From Prorocentrum cordatum (Eukaryota > Sar > Dinophyceae > Prorocentrales > Prorocentraceae): a DNA stretch of 32,032 nt. Made by a program: the position numbers and the translations under genes. Every line of letters begins with the position of its first letter. The stretch's first letter is position 1. This document shows positions 1-9,212 of this stretch, piece after piece. The stretch is taken from the NCBI GenBank assembly GCA_963575745.1, contig CAUYUJ010000655.1:15001-47032 (forward strand), given 5' to 3'. The notes below the pieces were generated by a model. The model saw only the letters and a list, made by a program, of their open reading frames with translations, ran no database searches and was not told where the DNA came from.

Positions 1-267
1 GCTTGCCTCAGCCTCAGCCACAGCCTCAGCCCCAGCCTCAGCCTGCCTCAGCTTCAGTTTCAGCCTCAGCCTGCCTCGGCTTGCCTCAGCCTCAGCCTCA
101 GCCAGCCTCGGCCTCAGCTTCAGCTTCAGCCTGCCTCAGCCTCAGCCTCAGCCTGCCTCAGCTTGCCTCAGCCTGAGCCTCAGCCTGCCGCGGCCTCAGC
201 CTCAGCCTCAGCCTCAGCCTCAGCCTGCCTCGGCCTCAGCCTGCCTCGGCCTCAGCCTGCCGCAGCC
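1..267. repeat. CAGCCT hexamer array, copy 1
   Basis: Degenerate hexamer array built from CAGCCT, with frequent CAGCCTGCCT and CTCGGC variants. It continues off the left edge of the window and ends where the first 73-bp minisatellite unit begins. No gene is supported here: the unit contains no stop codon in three frames, so open reading frames arise automatically. Confidence 0.93.
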
Positions 268-547
268 CGGGCATTCAACATATGGCACAGGACTGGTGGT
301 CTGGGAACACGAAGATCCCGAAGTGGCCCACAGTTGGCCCCGGGCAATCAAGAGGTACAGGAGTGATATTTTTGGGAACACGAAGAGCACGAAGTGGCGT
401 ACAGTTGGCTCCGGGCATTCAAAATGCGGCCTGGGAGTTGTGTTCGCGAAGTGGCCTACAGCTTGCTCCGGTCATTCAAAATGTGGCCTGGGAGTGATGT
501 TCTGGGAACACAAAGAACACGAAGTGGCTCCGGGCATTCAAAATGTG
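268..547. repeat. 73-bp minisatellite, copy 1
   Basis: About four irregular units containing GGGCATTCAAAATGTGG, then CTGGGAACACGAAGA, then AGTGGC and ACAGTTGGCTCC. The first unit is a distinct variant (TATGGCACAGGACTGGTG with GAAGATC). A matching edge variant opens the second block near 2297. Units in this copy are partly deleted (for example around 440-450), so spacing is uneven. Confidence 0.85.
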
Positions 548-690
548 GGATCCCGCCCAGACCCCCTGGGGCGTCAAGATGCTCTCTTTTGAGCCCACTA
601 GAAAACGATCAGTCTTCGCTGTTAGGTAATACTTATCCCGGCAAAGCAACCGAACAGCGATGTGTATAAGCTTATCTGGAAGCATCCCCC
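548..690. other. Conserved tail of the 5' composite repeat, copy 1
   Basis: Non-tandem sequence beginning GATCCCGCCC, followed by CCCCCTGGGGCGTCAAGATG and CTTTTGAGCCCAC. It matches 2863-2925 with few differences. Both copies directly follow the 73-bp array or its short spacer, so the tail belongs to the duplicated composite. No coding function is recognised. Confidence 0.75.
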
Positions 691-764
691 TGAAGATGCA
701 TGTGAGAATCCAGTTGTAGAATTCTGCTGTTGTCGCAGTCGCAGTCGCATTCGCAATGACAGGA

Positions 765-914
765 ACCCCAAGGATGCCTATGGATTCCTAAGGCATCCTT
801 AGGCATCCTTAGAAATACATAGGAATCCTCCAGAAACCTTGGGAATCCTCAGGAATCATGATTCCTATGGATTCCTAAGGATTCCTAGGGATGCCTAAGG
901 ATTCCGAAGGATTC
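765..914. repeat. GGATTCCTAA decamer-like array
   Basis: Short degenerate repeats of GGATTCCTAA / GGCATCCTTA in both orientations, for example around 780-800 and 860-905. A short related patch (GGATTCCTGAGGATTCC) lies at 2772-2822. The mixed orientations could fold into hairpins. Nothing suggests a gene. Confidence 0.75.
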
Positions 915-2288
915 GCCTGCCTCAGCCTCAGCCTCAGCCTGCTTCAGCCTCAGCCTACCTCAGCCTCAGCCTCAGCCTGTCTCAGCCTCAGCCTGCCTCA
1001 GCATCAGCCTCAGCCTCAGCCTCAGCCTGCCTCGGCTTGCCTCGGCCTCAGCCTCAGCCTGCCTCGGCCTAGCCTCAGCCTCAGCCTGCCTCAGCCTCAG
1101 CCTCAAACCGCCGCAGCCTCAGCCTGCATCAGCCTCAGCCTCAGCCTGCCTCAGCCGCAGCCTGCCTCAGCCTCAGCCGCAGCCTCAGCCTCAGCCTCAG
1201 CCTGCCTCAGCTTCAGCCTCAGCCCCAGCCTCAGCCTGCCTCGGCCTCAGCCTCAGCCTCAGCCTCAGCCTGCCTCGGCCTCAGCCTCAGCCTCAGCCTG
1301 CCTCAGCCTCAGCGTCAGCCTCTCTGCCTCAGCCTGCATCAGCCTCAGCGTCAGCCTCAGACTCAGCCTCAGCCTGCCTCAGCTTCAGCCTCAGCCTCAG
1401 CCTGCCTCGGCACCAGCCTCAGCCTCAGCCTCAGCCTGCCTCGGCCTCAGCCTCGGCCCCGGCCTGCCTCAGCCTCAGCGTCAGCCTCTCAGCCTCAGCC
1501 AGCATCAGCCTCAGCCTCAGCCTCAGCCTCAGCCTCAGCCTCAGCCTCAGCCTCAGCCTCAGCCTCAGCCTCAGCCTGCCCCCGCCTCAGTCTCAGCCTG
1601 CCTCAGCCTCAGCCTGCCTCAGCCTCCTGAGCTTGCCTCGGCCTCAGCCTCAGCCTGCCTAAGCCTCAGCCTGCATCAGCCACAGCCTCAGCCTGTCTCA
1701 GCCTCAGCCCCAGCCTCAGCATCGCCCTCAGCCTCAGCCTCAGCCTCAGCCTGCCTCGGCCTGCCGCGGCCTCAGCCCCAGCCTGCCTCGGCCTCAGCCT
1801 CAGCCTCAGCCTGCCTCAGCCTCAGCCTCAGCCTGCCTCAGTCTCAGCCTGCCTCTGCCTCAGCCTCAGCCTGCCTCAGCCTCAGCCTGCCTCAGCCTCA
1901 GCCACAGCCTCAGCCTCAGCCTCAGCCTGCCTCAGCTTCAGCTTCAGCCTCAGCCTGCCTCGGCTTGCCTCAGCCTCAGCCTCAGCCTCAGCCTGCCTCG
2001 GCCTCAGCTTCAGCCCCAGGCTGCCTCAGCCTCAGCGTCAGCCTCTCAGCCTCAGCCTGCACCAGCCTCAGCCTCAGCCTCAGCCTGCCTCAGCCTCAGT
2101 CTCAGCCTGCCTCAGCCTCAGCCTGCCTCAGCCTCAACTTCAGCCTGCCTCGGCCTCAGCCTGCGTCGGCCTCAGCCTCAGCTCGCCTCAGCCTCAGCCT
2201 GTTTCAGCCTCAGCCTCAGCCTGCCTCGGCGTGACTCAGCCTCAGCCTCAGCTTACCTCGGCCTCAGCCTGCCTTGGCGTCAGCCTGC
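915..2288. repeat. CAGCCT hexamer array, copy 2
   Basis: About 1.37 kb of degenerate CAGCCT hexamers, with the purest stretch around 1510-1580. Variants include CAGCGTCAGCCTCTCAG, seen at about 1310, 1345, 1468 and 2032. The array leaves a 447-codon open frame of Pro-Gln, Ala-Ser and Ser-Leu dipeptides. I do not call this a gene, because a hexamer without stop codons stays open by arithmetic. Confidence 0.95.
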
Positions 2289-2291
2289 CTC

Positions 2292-2768
2292 AGCTTGGGC
2301 ATTCCAAATATGGCACGGGACTGGTGTTCGGGGAACACGAAGATCACGAAGAGGCCCGCAGCTGGCTCCGGGCATTCAAAATGTGGCCTGGGAATGGTGT
2401 TCTGGGAACACGAAGAACACGAAGTGGCTTACAGTTGGCTCCGGGCATTCAAAATGTGGCCTGGGAATGGTGCTCTGGGAACACGAAGAACACGAAGTGG
2501 CCTACAGCTTGCTCCGGGCATTCAAAATGTGGCCTGGGAATGGTGTTCTGGGAAGACGAGAACTCGAGGTGGCCTACAGTTGGCTCCTGGCATTCAAAGT
2601 GTGCCTTGTGAGTGGTGTCCTGGGAACACGAAGAACGCGAAGTGGCCGACAGTTGGCTCCGGGCATTCAAAATGTGGCCTGGGAATGGTGTTCTGGGAAG
2701 ACGAAGAACACGAAGTGGCTTACAGTTGGCTCCGGGTATTCAAAATGTTGCCTGGGCATGGTGATCTG
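2292..2768. repeat. 73-bp minisatellite, copy 2
   Basis: Six to seven well-kept units. The GGGCATTC motif recurs at about 2297, 2370, 2443, 2516, 2588, 2661 and 2734, giving a 73-bp period. The opening unit carries the same TATGGCAC/GAAGATC variant as the first block. Seventy-three is not a multiple of three, so reading frame is not preserved between units, which argues against coding. Confidence 0.93.
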
Positions 2769-2859
2769 GGAATGGATTCCTGAGGATTCCTACGAAATCT
2801 CAACGATTCCTAAGGATTCCTGGGGCTGCATTTTTGTCTGGATCTGTCCGGACCCCGTG

Positions 2860-2970
2860 CCTGGATCCCGCCCCGACCCCCTTGGGGCGTCAAGATGTTT
2901 TCTTTTGAGCCCACCAGAAACCTATCAGCAAAAGCTGCTATGTAAAAAGGGGAGCGTGATGGGGTAGGCA
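2860..2970. other. Conserved tail of the 5' composite repeat, copy 2
   Basis: Second copy of the tail at 548-690, sharing GGATCCCGCCC, TGGGGCGTCAAGATG and CTTTTGAGCCCACCAGAAA. After about 2930 the two copies diverge. It marks the end of the duplicated hexamer array, 73-bp array and tail unit. Confidence 0.75.
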
Positions 2971-3069
2971 GGCGCGCGCCCAGATCTACAGGCCCGTGAT
3001 TTTTTCATTCTCGGCCCAAGACAGCGCAAGTCGGCCCCGAGAGCGTTCGCTAACCCCCCAATACGGCCC

Positions 3070-3235
3070 AAGAGGCTACCATGACGGCCTCGCCCACCTC
3101 CACGGCGGCCTCCGGGGGCCCCAAGACGGCCCGAAGACGGCCCAGGGCGGCTCCAAGAGGGCCCAAGAATTGCTCAACGCGGCCACAGAGGTCCCCAAGA
3201 CGCTTCAAGAGGCCCCCGAGAGGGCTGGTGCGCAC
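3070..3235 (-). repeat. Dispersed CTTGGG-type repeat, minus orientation
   Basis: Degenerate GGCCCCAAGACGGCCC / CCAAGAGGGCCC units. In reverse complement these read as CTTGGGGCC / CTTGGGCCGTCTTGG, the pattern of the plus-strand copies further right. No unique core is identifiable here, so this may be only an end fragment of the element. Confidence 0.6.
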
Positions 3236-3364
3236 AGGGGAGTTTCCAGGTATTCAACGCTTGTAACCTGTTGTGAGGGATTCACTCGAGGCCACCCTGG
3301 CCCGGACGCAGGGTTCGCAATTCCGAGAAACTCCACAGTTTCCCCGGATGCGGGAATGCGCAAT

Positions 3365-3581
3365 TTCCCCCGCCGTGCGCTTCCTGGAACTTGCCCGCAG
3401 CCGAGCAAGGGCGGTCGCGGGCGAGTTCCTCCAAATGGCATCCGCCCGCAAGGTGGGAGTTCCGCTGCAGGCGCGCGTCTCCGTCTCCTCCGCAGCGAAT
3501 TTCCAAGGGCCCCCTCGCGACCGAGCACGGGCGGCCGCGGTGGAGTTCCTCGAGCGCCCGCGGGGGTGGGCGGGCGCCAAT

Positions 3582-3583
<2 letters not shown>
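3365..3583 (-). repeat. GC-rich ~123-bp array, minus-oriented block
   Basis: About two degenerate units read in reverse: GGCATCCGCCCGCA, CGCAGCGAATTTCC and CGACCGAGCACGGGCGG are reverse complements of motifs in the following forward block. The block ends on the poly-C tract at 3584. Confidence 0.7.

Positions 3584-3614
<31 letters not shown>
3584..3614. repeat. Uninterrupted run of 31 cytosines
   Basis: Pure poly-C tract lying exactly between the minus-oriented and plus-oriented blocks of the GC-rich array. Such tracts can form i-motif structures, or quadruplexes on the opposite strand, and are prone to replication slippage. The true length is uncertain because homopolymers are sequenced poorly. 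Confidence 0.9.
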
Positions 3615-3615
<1 letters not shown>

Positions 3616-5100
3616 CGACCACCCTTATTCGGCCGTGAGGGAGTTTCTGGAAATTCACGGAGGTCGCCCCGCTCGCGGATGCCTTCGCGGCCATTCTTGC
3701 TCGGCCGCGAAGGAGTTTCCGGGGCGTCGCGGTGGCGCGGGCGGGCGCGCGCGCCCGCGGAGAAAAGCCGGCCTTGCGGGCGGGGGGTCCATTTCGAGGA
3801 ATTCCCCCGCGAGCGCCGCGCTCGGCCGCGAGGGGGCCCTCGGAAATTCGCAGCGGGCGAGGCGGGGGCGCGCGCCAGCGGGGGGGGGGGGGGCCTTGCG
3901 AGCGGGCGCAACTTCGAAAACTCACAGCGGCGGCCCCGCGAGCAGATGCGACGTCGAGAAAGTCCCTCGCGACCGCCCTTGTTTAGCCGCGGAGGAGTTT
4001 CTGAACGTCTAGAAGCGGCGGGGGCGGGGCGCGCGCCTGCAGAGGAAATGCAGAGGAAATCCCGCCCCGCGGGCGGGCGCTACTTCGACTGGATTCCCGC
4101 GGCCGCCCTTGCTCGGCCGCCAGAAGATTTCTGGACATTCGCAGCCGGCGAGGCATGGGCGCGCGCTGCCGGCGACAATCACGCCCGGCGGGCGGGCGCG
4201 ATTTCGGGAAACTCACCCGCGCAAGAGAGTTCCTGGACGTTCAGGGGGCGCGCGCCTCTAGGGCAACCCCGGCCCTGCATGCGGGTGCCGCGTCGAGAAA
4301 TTGCCGCGCGACCACCCTTGCCCGGCCGCGAGCGAATTGCTGGAAATTCGCAGCGGGGGGGGGGCGACGGCGCGCGCCCGCGCGGAAAATCTAGCCTTGC
4401 GGGCGGATGTCATTTCGAGGAATTGCACCGCGACCACCCTTGCCCAGCCGCGACAAAGTTTCTGGCCAGGCATTCGCGGTCGGCGAGGCGGAGGCGAGCG
4501 CCTGCGGGTAAAATCCCGCCCCGCGGGCGGATGCCACTTCGACGCCCCCCCCCCCCCCCCTCCCGCTGCCCCCCCTCTTTCACGCCCCCCCCTCTACCGC
4601 CCATGCTCTGCCGCGATGGAGTTTCTGGACACTCGCTGCGAGCGAGGCGGGGGCGCGCGCCCGGGGGGGAAGAGCACGCCCTTCGGGCGGGCGCGATTGT
4701 CGGCCGCGAGGAAGTTCCTGGCTACTCACAGCGGGCGGGGCGAAGGCGGCCGCGCGCGGGGGAAATTCCGCCCTGCGAGCGGAAGCCACTTCGAGAAACT
4801 CCTACAGGGGGGGGGGGGGCGGCGGCGCGCGCTCGCGGGAAGGAGCCCGCCCCATCGCGACCACCCATGCCCGGCGGCGATGAGAATGGCCCCCTGCGGA
4901 CGGATGCCATGTCGAAGAACTTCCCCGCGACCGCTCTTGCCGGGCCGCGAGGGGCCTGCAGGAATCTCACGGCGGGGGCGCGGGGGCGCTCGCCCGGGGC
5001 ACCTCGCCCCGCGCCCAGGAGGTGCTATTTCGAGATGCTCACCCGCGACCATCCGAGGGGCCGCGAGGAATTTCCCGGACATCCCACCAGCCCCCCGGGT
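3615..5100 (+). repeat. GC-rich ~120-125-bp array, plus-oriented block 1
   Basis: Degenerate units in the order GCGGGCGGATGCCATTTCGA, GAAACTCACCCGCGACC, CTTGCTCGGCCGCGA, GGAGTTTCTGGAAATTC, CAGCGGGCGAGGC and GGGGGCGCGCGCC. The GGGCGGATG motif at about 4401 and 4524 gives the spacing. Several units carry long G or C runs (3881-3891, 4544-4560, 4808-4819). Long open frames on both strands reflect high GC and scarcity of stops. The period is not held to a multiple of three. Confidence 0.85.
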
Positions 5101-5102
5101 GT

Positions 5103-5340
5103 CTAGAGATATTATCTTTATCATATTCCAAAAACCTTCTTCCCCTTCGGGAAGGGGTTGCCTTTCCCCCACACCCCCTTTCTTGGATTTTTGTTGTGGG
5201 GGGATCGCGCAAAATCGCGGGGGTCGCGGGTGGTCGGAGGTTTTTTTTTCGGCCCCTGGGAGGGCCCATTTTTGGCGCCCCCCACGAGGGAGGAGGATCG
5301 CGGCCCCCGATGGGGGGGCCTCGACCAGGCACCTAGCCTC
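5103..5340 (-). repeat. Terminal segment of the dispersed element, minus orientation
   Basis: Less GC-rich segment containing CCTTCTTCCCCTTCGGGAAG and a run of nine T (about 5232). In reverse complement it aligns with 27300-27415: both have a G-rich block, CCCTTCCC, AAGGGGAAGAAGG and then GGCTGGTGGGAT. It adjoins CCAAGAGG repeats at 5340-5610, as the plus copy adjoins CTTGGGG repeats. Confidence 0.6.
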
Positions 5341-5612
5341 GAAGCTCGAAGATGGCCCCAAGAGGCGCTCCAGGGCCCCCGAGAGAGACCCGAGAAAGCC
5401 CCAAGTGCGCTCCAAGAGGGCCCCAAGTAAGCCCCAAGAGGCACCCGATGGGACCCCCAAGAGGCCCCCGAGCGGCCTCAGATGCTCAAGGTGACCACCC
5501 AGACGGCTTAGATGGCTCAAGATGGCCCCCAAGATGCTCCAAGCGGCCCCAAGACCGCTCCAAGAACGCCCAAGAGCGCTCCAAGAGAGCCCCAAAAAAG
5601 CGGTGTGTCGGC
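5340..5612 (-). repeat. Dispersed CTTGGG-type repeat, minus orientation
   Basis: Degenerate GGCCCCAAGAGGC, CTCCAAGAGGGCCC and CCCCCGAG units, the reverse complement of the CTTGGGGCC-type repeat in the right half of the window. With 5103-5340 it probably forms one minus-oriented copy of a longer composite element. Confidence 0.7.
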
Positions 5613-5632
5613 TCCTGAGGGGGCACCCGCGT

Positions 5633-5985
5633 CGCCCCCCCCCCCCCCCCTTATCTTGCAATGGATTGCCTCCGAGATGATCCACGGGAGCCTTCCAGGG
5701 CCACGAAGAGGGTTCCATGAGGGTCCCCAAGTCTCCCAGAGAGCACCGGCAGCAGGAGCAGCAGCCAGCAGCAGCCGCAAGAACACCTCTGGATGGTTCC
5801 ATGAGTCCTCGTCCGCGTCGCCCTCATCCTAGTCCTCGCCCTCTTCGTCCTCGCCGCGATCGCCCTCGTCCGCGTCCTCGTCCTGCTCGCACTCCTCGTA
5901 ATCCTCATCCTCCTCCTCCTCCTCGTCCTCGCCCTCCTCCTCGTCGTCCTCCTCCTCCTCATCATCCCCCCCCCCCCCCCTCTTC
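5633..5985. repeat. Poly-C tract and TCCTCG / CTC-rich block
   Basis: A poly-C run at about 5634-5650 is followed, after a short unique stretch with GCAGCAG units (about 5750-5780), by a pyrimidine-rich array of TCCTCG and CCTCGTCCTC units (about 5805-5960), ending in another C run near 5967-5980. The minus strand would encode only an acidic Glu/Asp-rich low-complexity tract. The interval 5986-6114 holds nothing I can identify. Confidence 0.75.
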
Positions 5986-6114
5986 CCCTCGCCCCCGCGC
6001 GGCGCCCGGGGATGGCCTGAAGAGGGCTTCCGAGGCCACCCCCATTGCTCGCTTTGTTCCCTTAGATGCGTATCTTCGCACCTTTTTCCTCAGCTCTGAA
6101 GGCCCGGATTTCTG

Positions 6115-7744
6115 AGTGGGCTGGCGGGGGTGCGCGAGGCGCGAAGAACGCGCAGCGGGGGGGGTCGGGGCGCGCGCCCGCGGGGGGGGGGGGGGCGCCC
6201 CGTGGGCGGGTCATATTTTGAGAAACTTTCGCGCGACAGCCCTTGCTCGGCGCGGTGTAATTTCTTGGGAATCACAGCGGGCCAGGCGGGGGCGCGCGCC
6301 TGCGGGGGCGCCCCAACCCTGCGGGCGGATGCCAGCGCGAGACGCGACATCGCAATCATGTTTGCTCGGCCGCGAAAGAGCGTCTGGACGCGCGCGGCGC
6401 GGGGGGCGGGGGCGCGCGCACGGGGCGGGGGGGGGGGGGGGGCGCCCTGCGGGCGGATGCCGCTTCGAGAAACTCACCCGCGACAGCCCTTGCTCGTCTG
6501 CGAGGAAGTTATTGGAAATTCGCGGCGGGCGACGCGGGGGGGCGCGCCCGCGGTGAAAATCCGGCCCTGCGGGCGGGTGCCATTTCGAGGAAGTTGCCCG
6601 CTATCACCCATGCTCGGCCGCGGGGGAGTTTCTGGAAATTCACGGCGAGGGAGGCGGAGGGCGCATCTGCGGGGGAAATCCAGCCCCGCGGGTGGATCCC
6701 GTTTCGAGAAACTCACCAGCGGCAGCCCCTCCTCGGCCGCGAGAGCGCATCTGGAAAATCACAGCGGGGGAGGCAGGGGCGACCGCGCCCGCGGGTGAAA
6801 ACCCGCCCCGCGGGCGGATGCCAATTCGAGAATTTCCCCCGCGGCCGCCCTTGCCTGGCCGCGACGAGGCTTCTAGAAATTCACCAGGGGGGAGGCGCGG
6901 GCGCGCGCCCGCGGGGACCCCCCCCCTGCGAGCGGATGCCACGTCGAGGCCCATTCGCGACCACCCTTGCTCGGCCACGATGAAGTTTCCGACGTTCACA
7001 GCAGGGGGGGCGGGCGCGCGCCCGCAGGGGAACTTCCGCCCCGCGCCCGGGGTGCCATTTCGAGAATCTCCCCCGGCCACCCTTGCCGGGCCCTGCCCTG
7101 CGGGCGGACGCCATTTGGAGAGCCACCCTCGCGACCGCCATTGCTCGGCCGCGAGGGAGTTTTGGGAATCCACAGCGGGCGCGGCGGGGGCGCGCTTCGG
7201 CGTGGATTTTTTTTCGGGCGGATGCCATTTCGAGAAACTCGCCCCCGACCACCCGCGTTCGGCCGCGAGAAGAGTTCCAGGTGAATTCGCGACGAAGGGG
7301 GATGGAGGCGCGCGCGCCGGGGGACTCCCGTCCTGCGGGCGGGTGCCACGTGAGAATCTCCCCCGCGAGCACCCGCGCTCGGCCGCGAGAGAGTTTCTGG
7401 ACGTGCACAGCGGGCGGGGGGGGGGGGGGAGGCGCGCGCACTTGCGGGGGCGGGGGCCCGCCGCGGGCGGATGCCATTTCGAGGTGCTCCAATCGCGACC
7501 GCCGTTCCTGAGCCGCGAGGGAGTTTCTGGATGCGCACGGCGGGCGAGGCGGGGGCGCGCGCCTGCGGTGAGAATCCCGGCTTGCGGGCGGGCGCCATTT
7601 CGATGCCTTCCATCGGGGCCAACCTTGCGCGGCCGCGAAGGAGTTCCCACGGAGCCACCGCGGGGAAGGTGGGGACGCGCGCCCGCGGGGGAACTCGAGA
7701 ACCCCCCCGCGACCGCCTTTGCTCGGCCGCGGGGTGCCCCTGGA
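6115..7744 (+). repeat. GC-rich ~120-125-bp array, plus-oriented block 2
   Basis: Same unit as 3615-5100. The GGGCGGATG-type motif recurs near 6325, 6451, 6575, 6691 and 6812, giving spacings of about 116-126 bp. G runs occur at 6181-6195 and 6427-6443. Units are quite diverged, suggesting an old array. No coding potential is supported despite several long open frames. Confidence 0.87.
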
Positions 7745-7960
7745 CATCCACAGCGGTGGGGCAGGGCGGTCGCGGGGGAGCATCTCGAAATGGCATCAGC
7801 CCACAGGGCGGGAGTTCCTCTGCAGGCGCGCGCCTCCGCCGCCGCCCGCTATGAATTTCCAGGAATTCCTTCGCGGCCGAACAAGGGCGGCCGCGCGGGA
7901 GTTCCTCGAAATAACACCGCCCCCGCAGCGGGCCCCCCCCCCGCGAGCGCGTGCCAGCTT
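7745..7960 (-). repeat. GC-rich ~123-bp array, minus-oriented block
   Basis: Orientation flips here. CATCTCGAAATGGCATC, CGCTATGAATTTCC and GGCCGAACAAGGGCGGCCGC are reverse complements of unit motifs in the block to the left. There is no long homopolymer at this switch, unlike the switch at 3584. Confidence 0.75.
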
Positions 7961-8069
7961 TTGCCCCCGCCGAGCTCGCAGTTTGCAGCTTGCCGAGGAG
8001 AGGTGCAGGGGCCGTCTTGCCGGCAACGCGAGCAACGAGGCCATCGACAGCCATCTATAGGGCACCGAC

Positions 8070-8252
8070 ATGGCGCGAGAGAGTTGCCGCGTGCGCCCGC
8101 TGCTGCAGGAGTGGATCTGCACCGAGTTGCGAAGGGGGCACGCGCTGACGAAAGAGCGCCGGAAAGCCGGGCAGGAGCGCAAGTTCGCCAGACCAAAGGG
8201 CGGGCCCAAGCGGCCCCACGACTCCAAGGTCGCCGGCGCCGAGAATGGTTGA
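8070..8252 (+). CDS. Possible small ORF or exon, unknown function
   Basis: A 60-residue ATG-initiated frame ending at a TGA. It lies in a short non-repetitive island between two blocks of the GC-rich array. The product would be basic and apparently helical, with runs such as LLQEWICTEL and TKERRKAGQERKFARPK. Composition is more protein-like than the repeat-derived frames around it. No family is recognised, no splice sites are convincing, and it may be chance. High GC alone makes a frame of this length unremarkable. Confidence 0.22.
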   Translation: MARESCRVRPLLQEWICTELRRGHALTKERRKAGQERKFARPKGGPKRPHDSKVAGAENG

Positions 8253-8339
8253 CAACACCTACGGCGACTCTGGGGACGTCGCCGGTGGAATCAAGTCCCC
8301 CCATGGGCCCGGTCGACAGCGCGACGTCTCGCCCGCTGA

Positions 8340-8660
8340 TGCAGCGGGGGGGAAGAAGAGGATGGAAGTGAGGCGAGGGAAGGGCGGGCGGAAATGGGAA
8401 CGGACGGGCAAGGGGGGGGCGCGCGGGGGCGGCGCAGCGGCGGCGGGAGCGATAGAAGGCGATCGAAAGGGGGGCGGCGGGAGCGAGGAGGGCGAGAAGA
8501 AGTTCCAGGAGGGTGGAAGGACAACGGGGGGCGAGTAGGGAGGCGGACAGGACGGCAGCCTGACACAAAAGAACTGAATACAAATTTCGCAAACGGGACA
8601 AAACGCGCAGCGCGTTGGACGAGGGGAAGAGGAAGGAAGAGGGGGGGGCAGGAGGATTGG
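8340..8660. repeat. Purine-rich low-complexity block
   Basis: Strongly G/A-biased strand with GGGGGGAAGAAGAGG, GAGGGAAGGGCGGGCGG and GAGGAAGAGG-type motifs. The strand asymmetry is marked but there is no fixed period. No gene is identified; the minus-strand open frames are Pro/Ser-rich low complexity. Confidence 0.6.
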
Positions 8661-8699
8661 AGCGAAACGACATGGGGGTGCGGGGCGCGATGCGACGGG

Positions 8700-9168
8700 G
8701 CGAAGTGGCGCCGCGCCCCTACTTCGCCCGCCGTGCATTTCAAGAGACCCCCTCGCGGCCGAGCAGGGGCGGTCGCGGGGGGCGCTCTCGAAGTGGCACC
8801 CAGCAGGGCGGGGTTTTCCCCGCGAGCGCGCGCCCTTATTTCCCCCGTCGCGAATTTCCAGGAACTCATTTGCGGCCGAGCAAAGGCGGTCGCGAGGAAG
8901 CCCCTCGAAATTGCACCCGCCCGCACGGCGGGGGCTCTCCCCGCAGGCGCGCGCCGCCACCGCCGCCCGCTATGAATTTCCAGAAACTCCCCCGCGGCCG
9001 AGACATGGCGGTCGCAAGAGAGCTTCTCGAAATGGCATCCGCCCGCAGGGCTGGATTTTCACCGCTGGCCCGTGCCCCCGCCTCCCCCGCCGCGAATGCA
9101 CAGGGGCGCCCTCGCGGCCGAGCAAGGGCTGCAGCGGGGGGTTTTCTCGAAATGGCATCCGTTCGCGG
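8700..9168 (-). repeat. GC-rich ~123-bp array, minus-oriented block 2
   Basis: About four units in minus orientation. The CATCCGCCCGCA-type motif occurs near 8911, 9036 and 9157, about 121-125 bp apart. Units carry CGCGAATTTCC or CTATGAATTTCC and GGCCGAGCAAGGGC. It continues the orientation of 7745-7960 after the purine-rich insertion. Confidence 0.82.
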
Positions 9169-9212
9169 GAGTCTTTGGTTTATTATCGCACTTACCGGTG
9201 CGACCTCGCATT

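Noticed and set aside
891-2234. A 447-codon open frame of Pro-Gln, Ala-Ser and Ser-Leu repeats
   Set aside because: It coincides with the CAGCCT hexamer array, which has no stop in three frames. There is no non-repetitive domain, signal peptide or codon pattern to support a protein.
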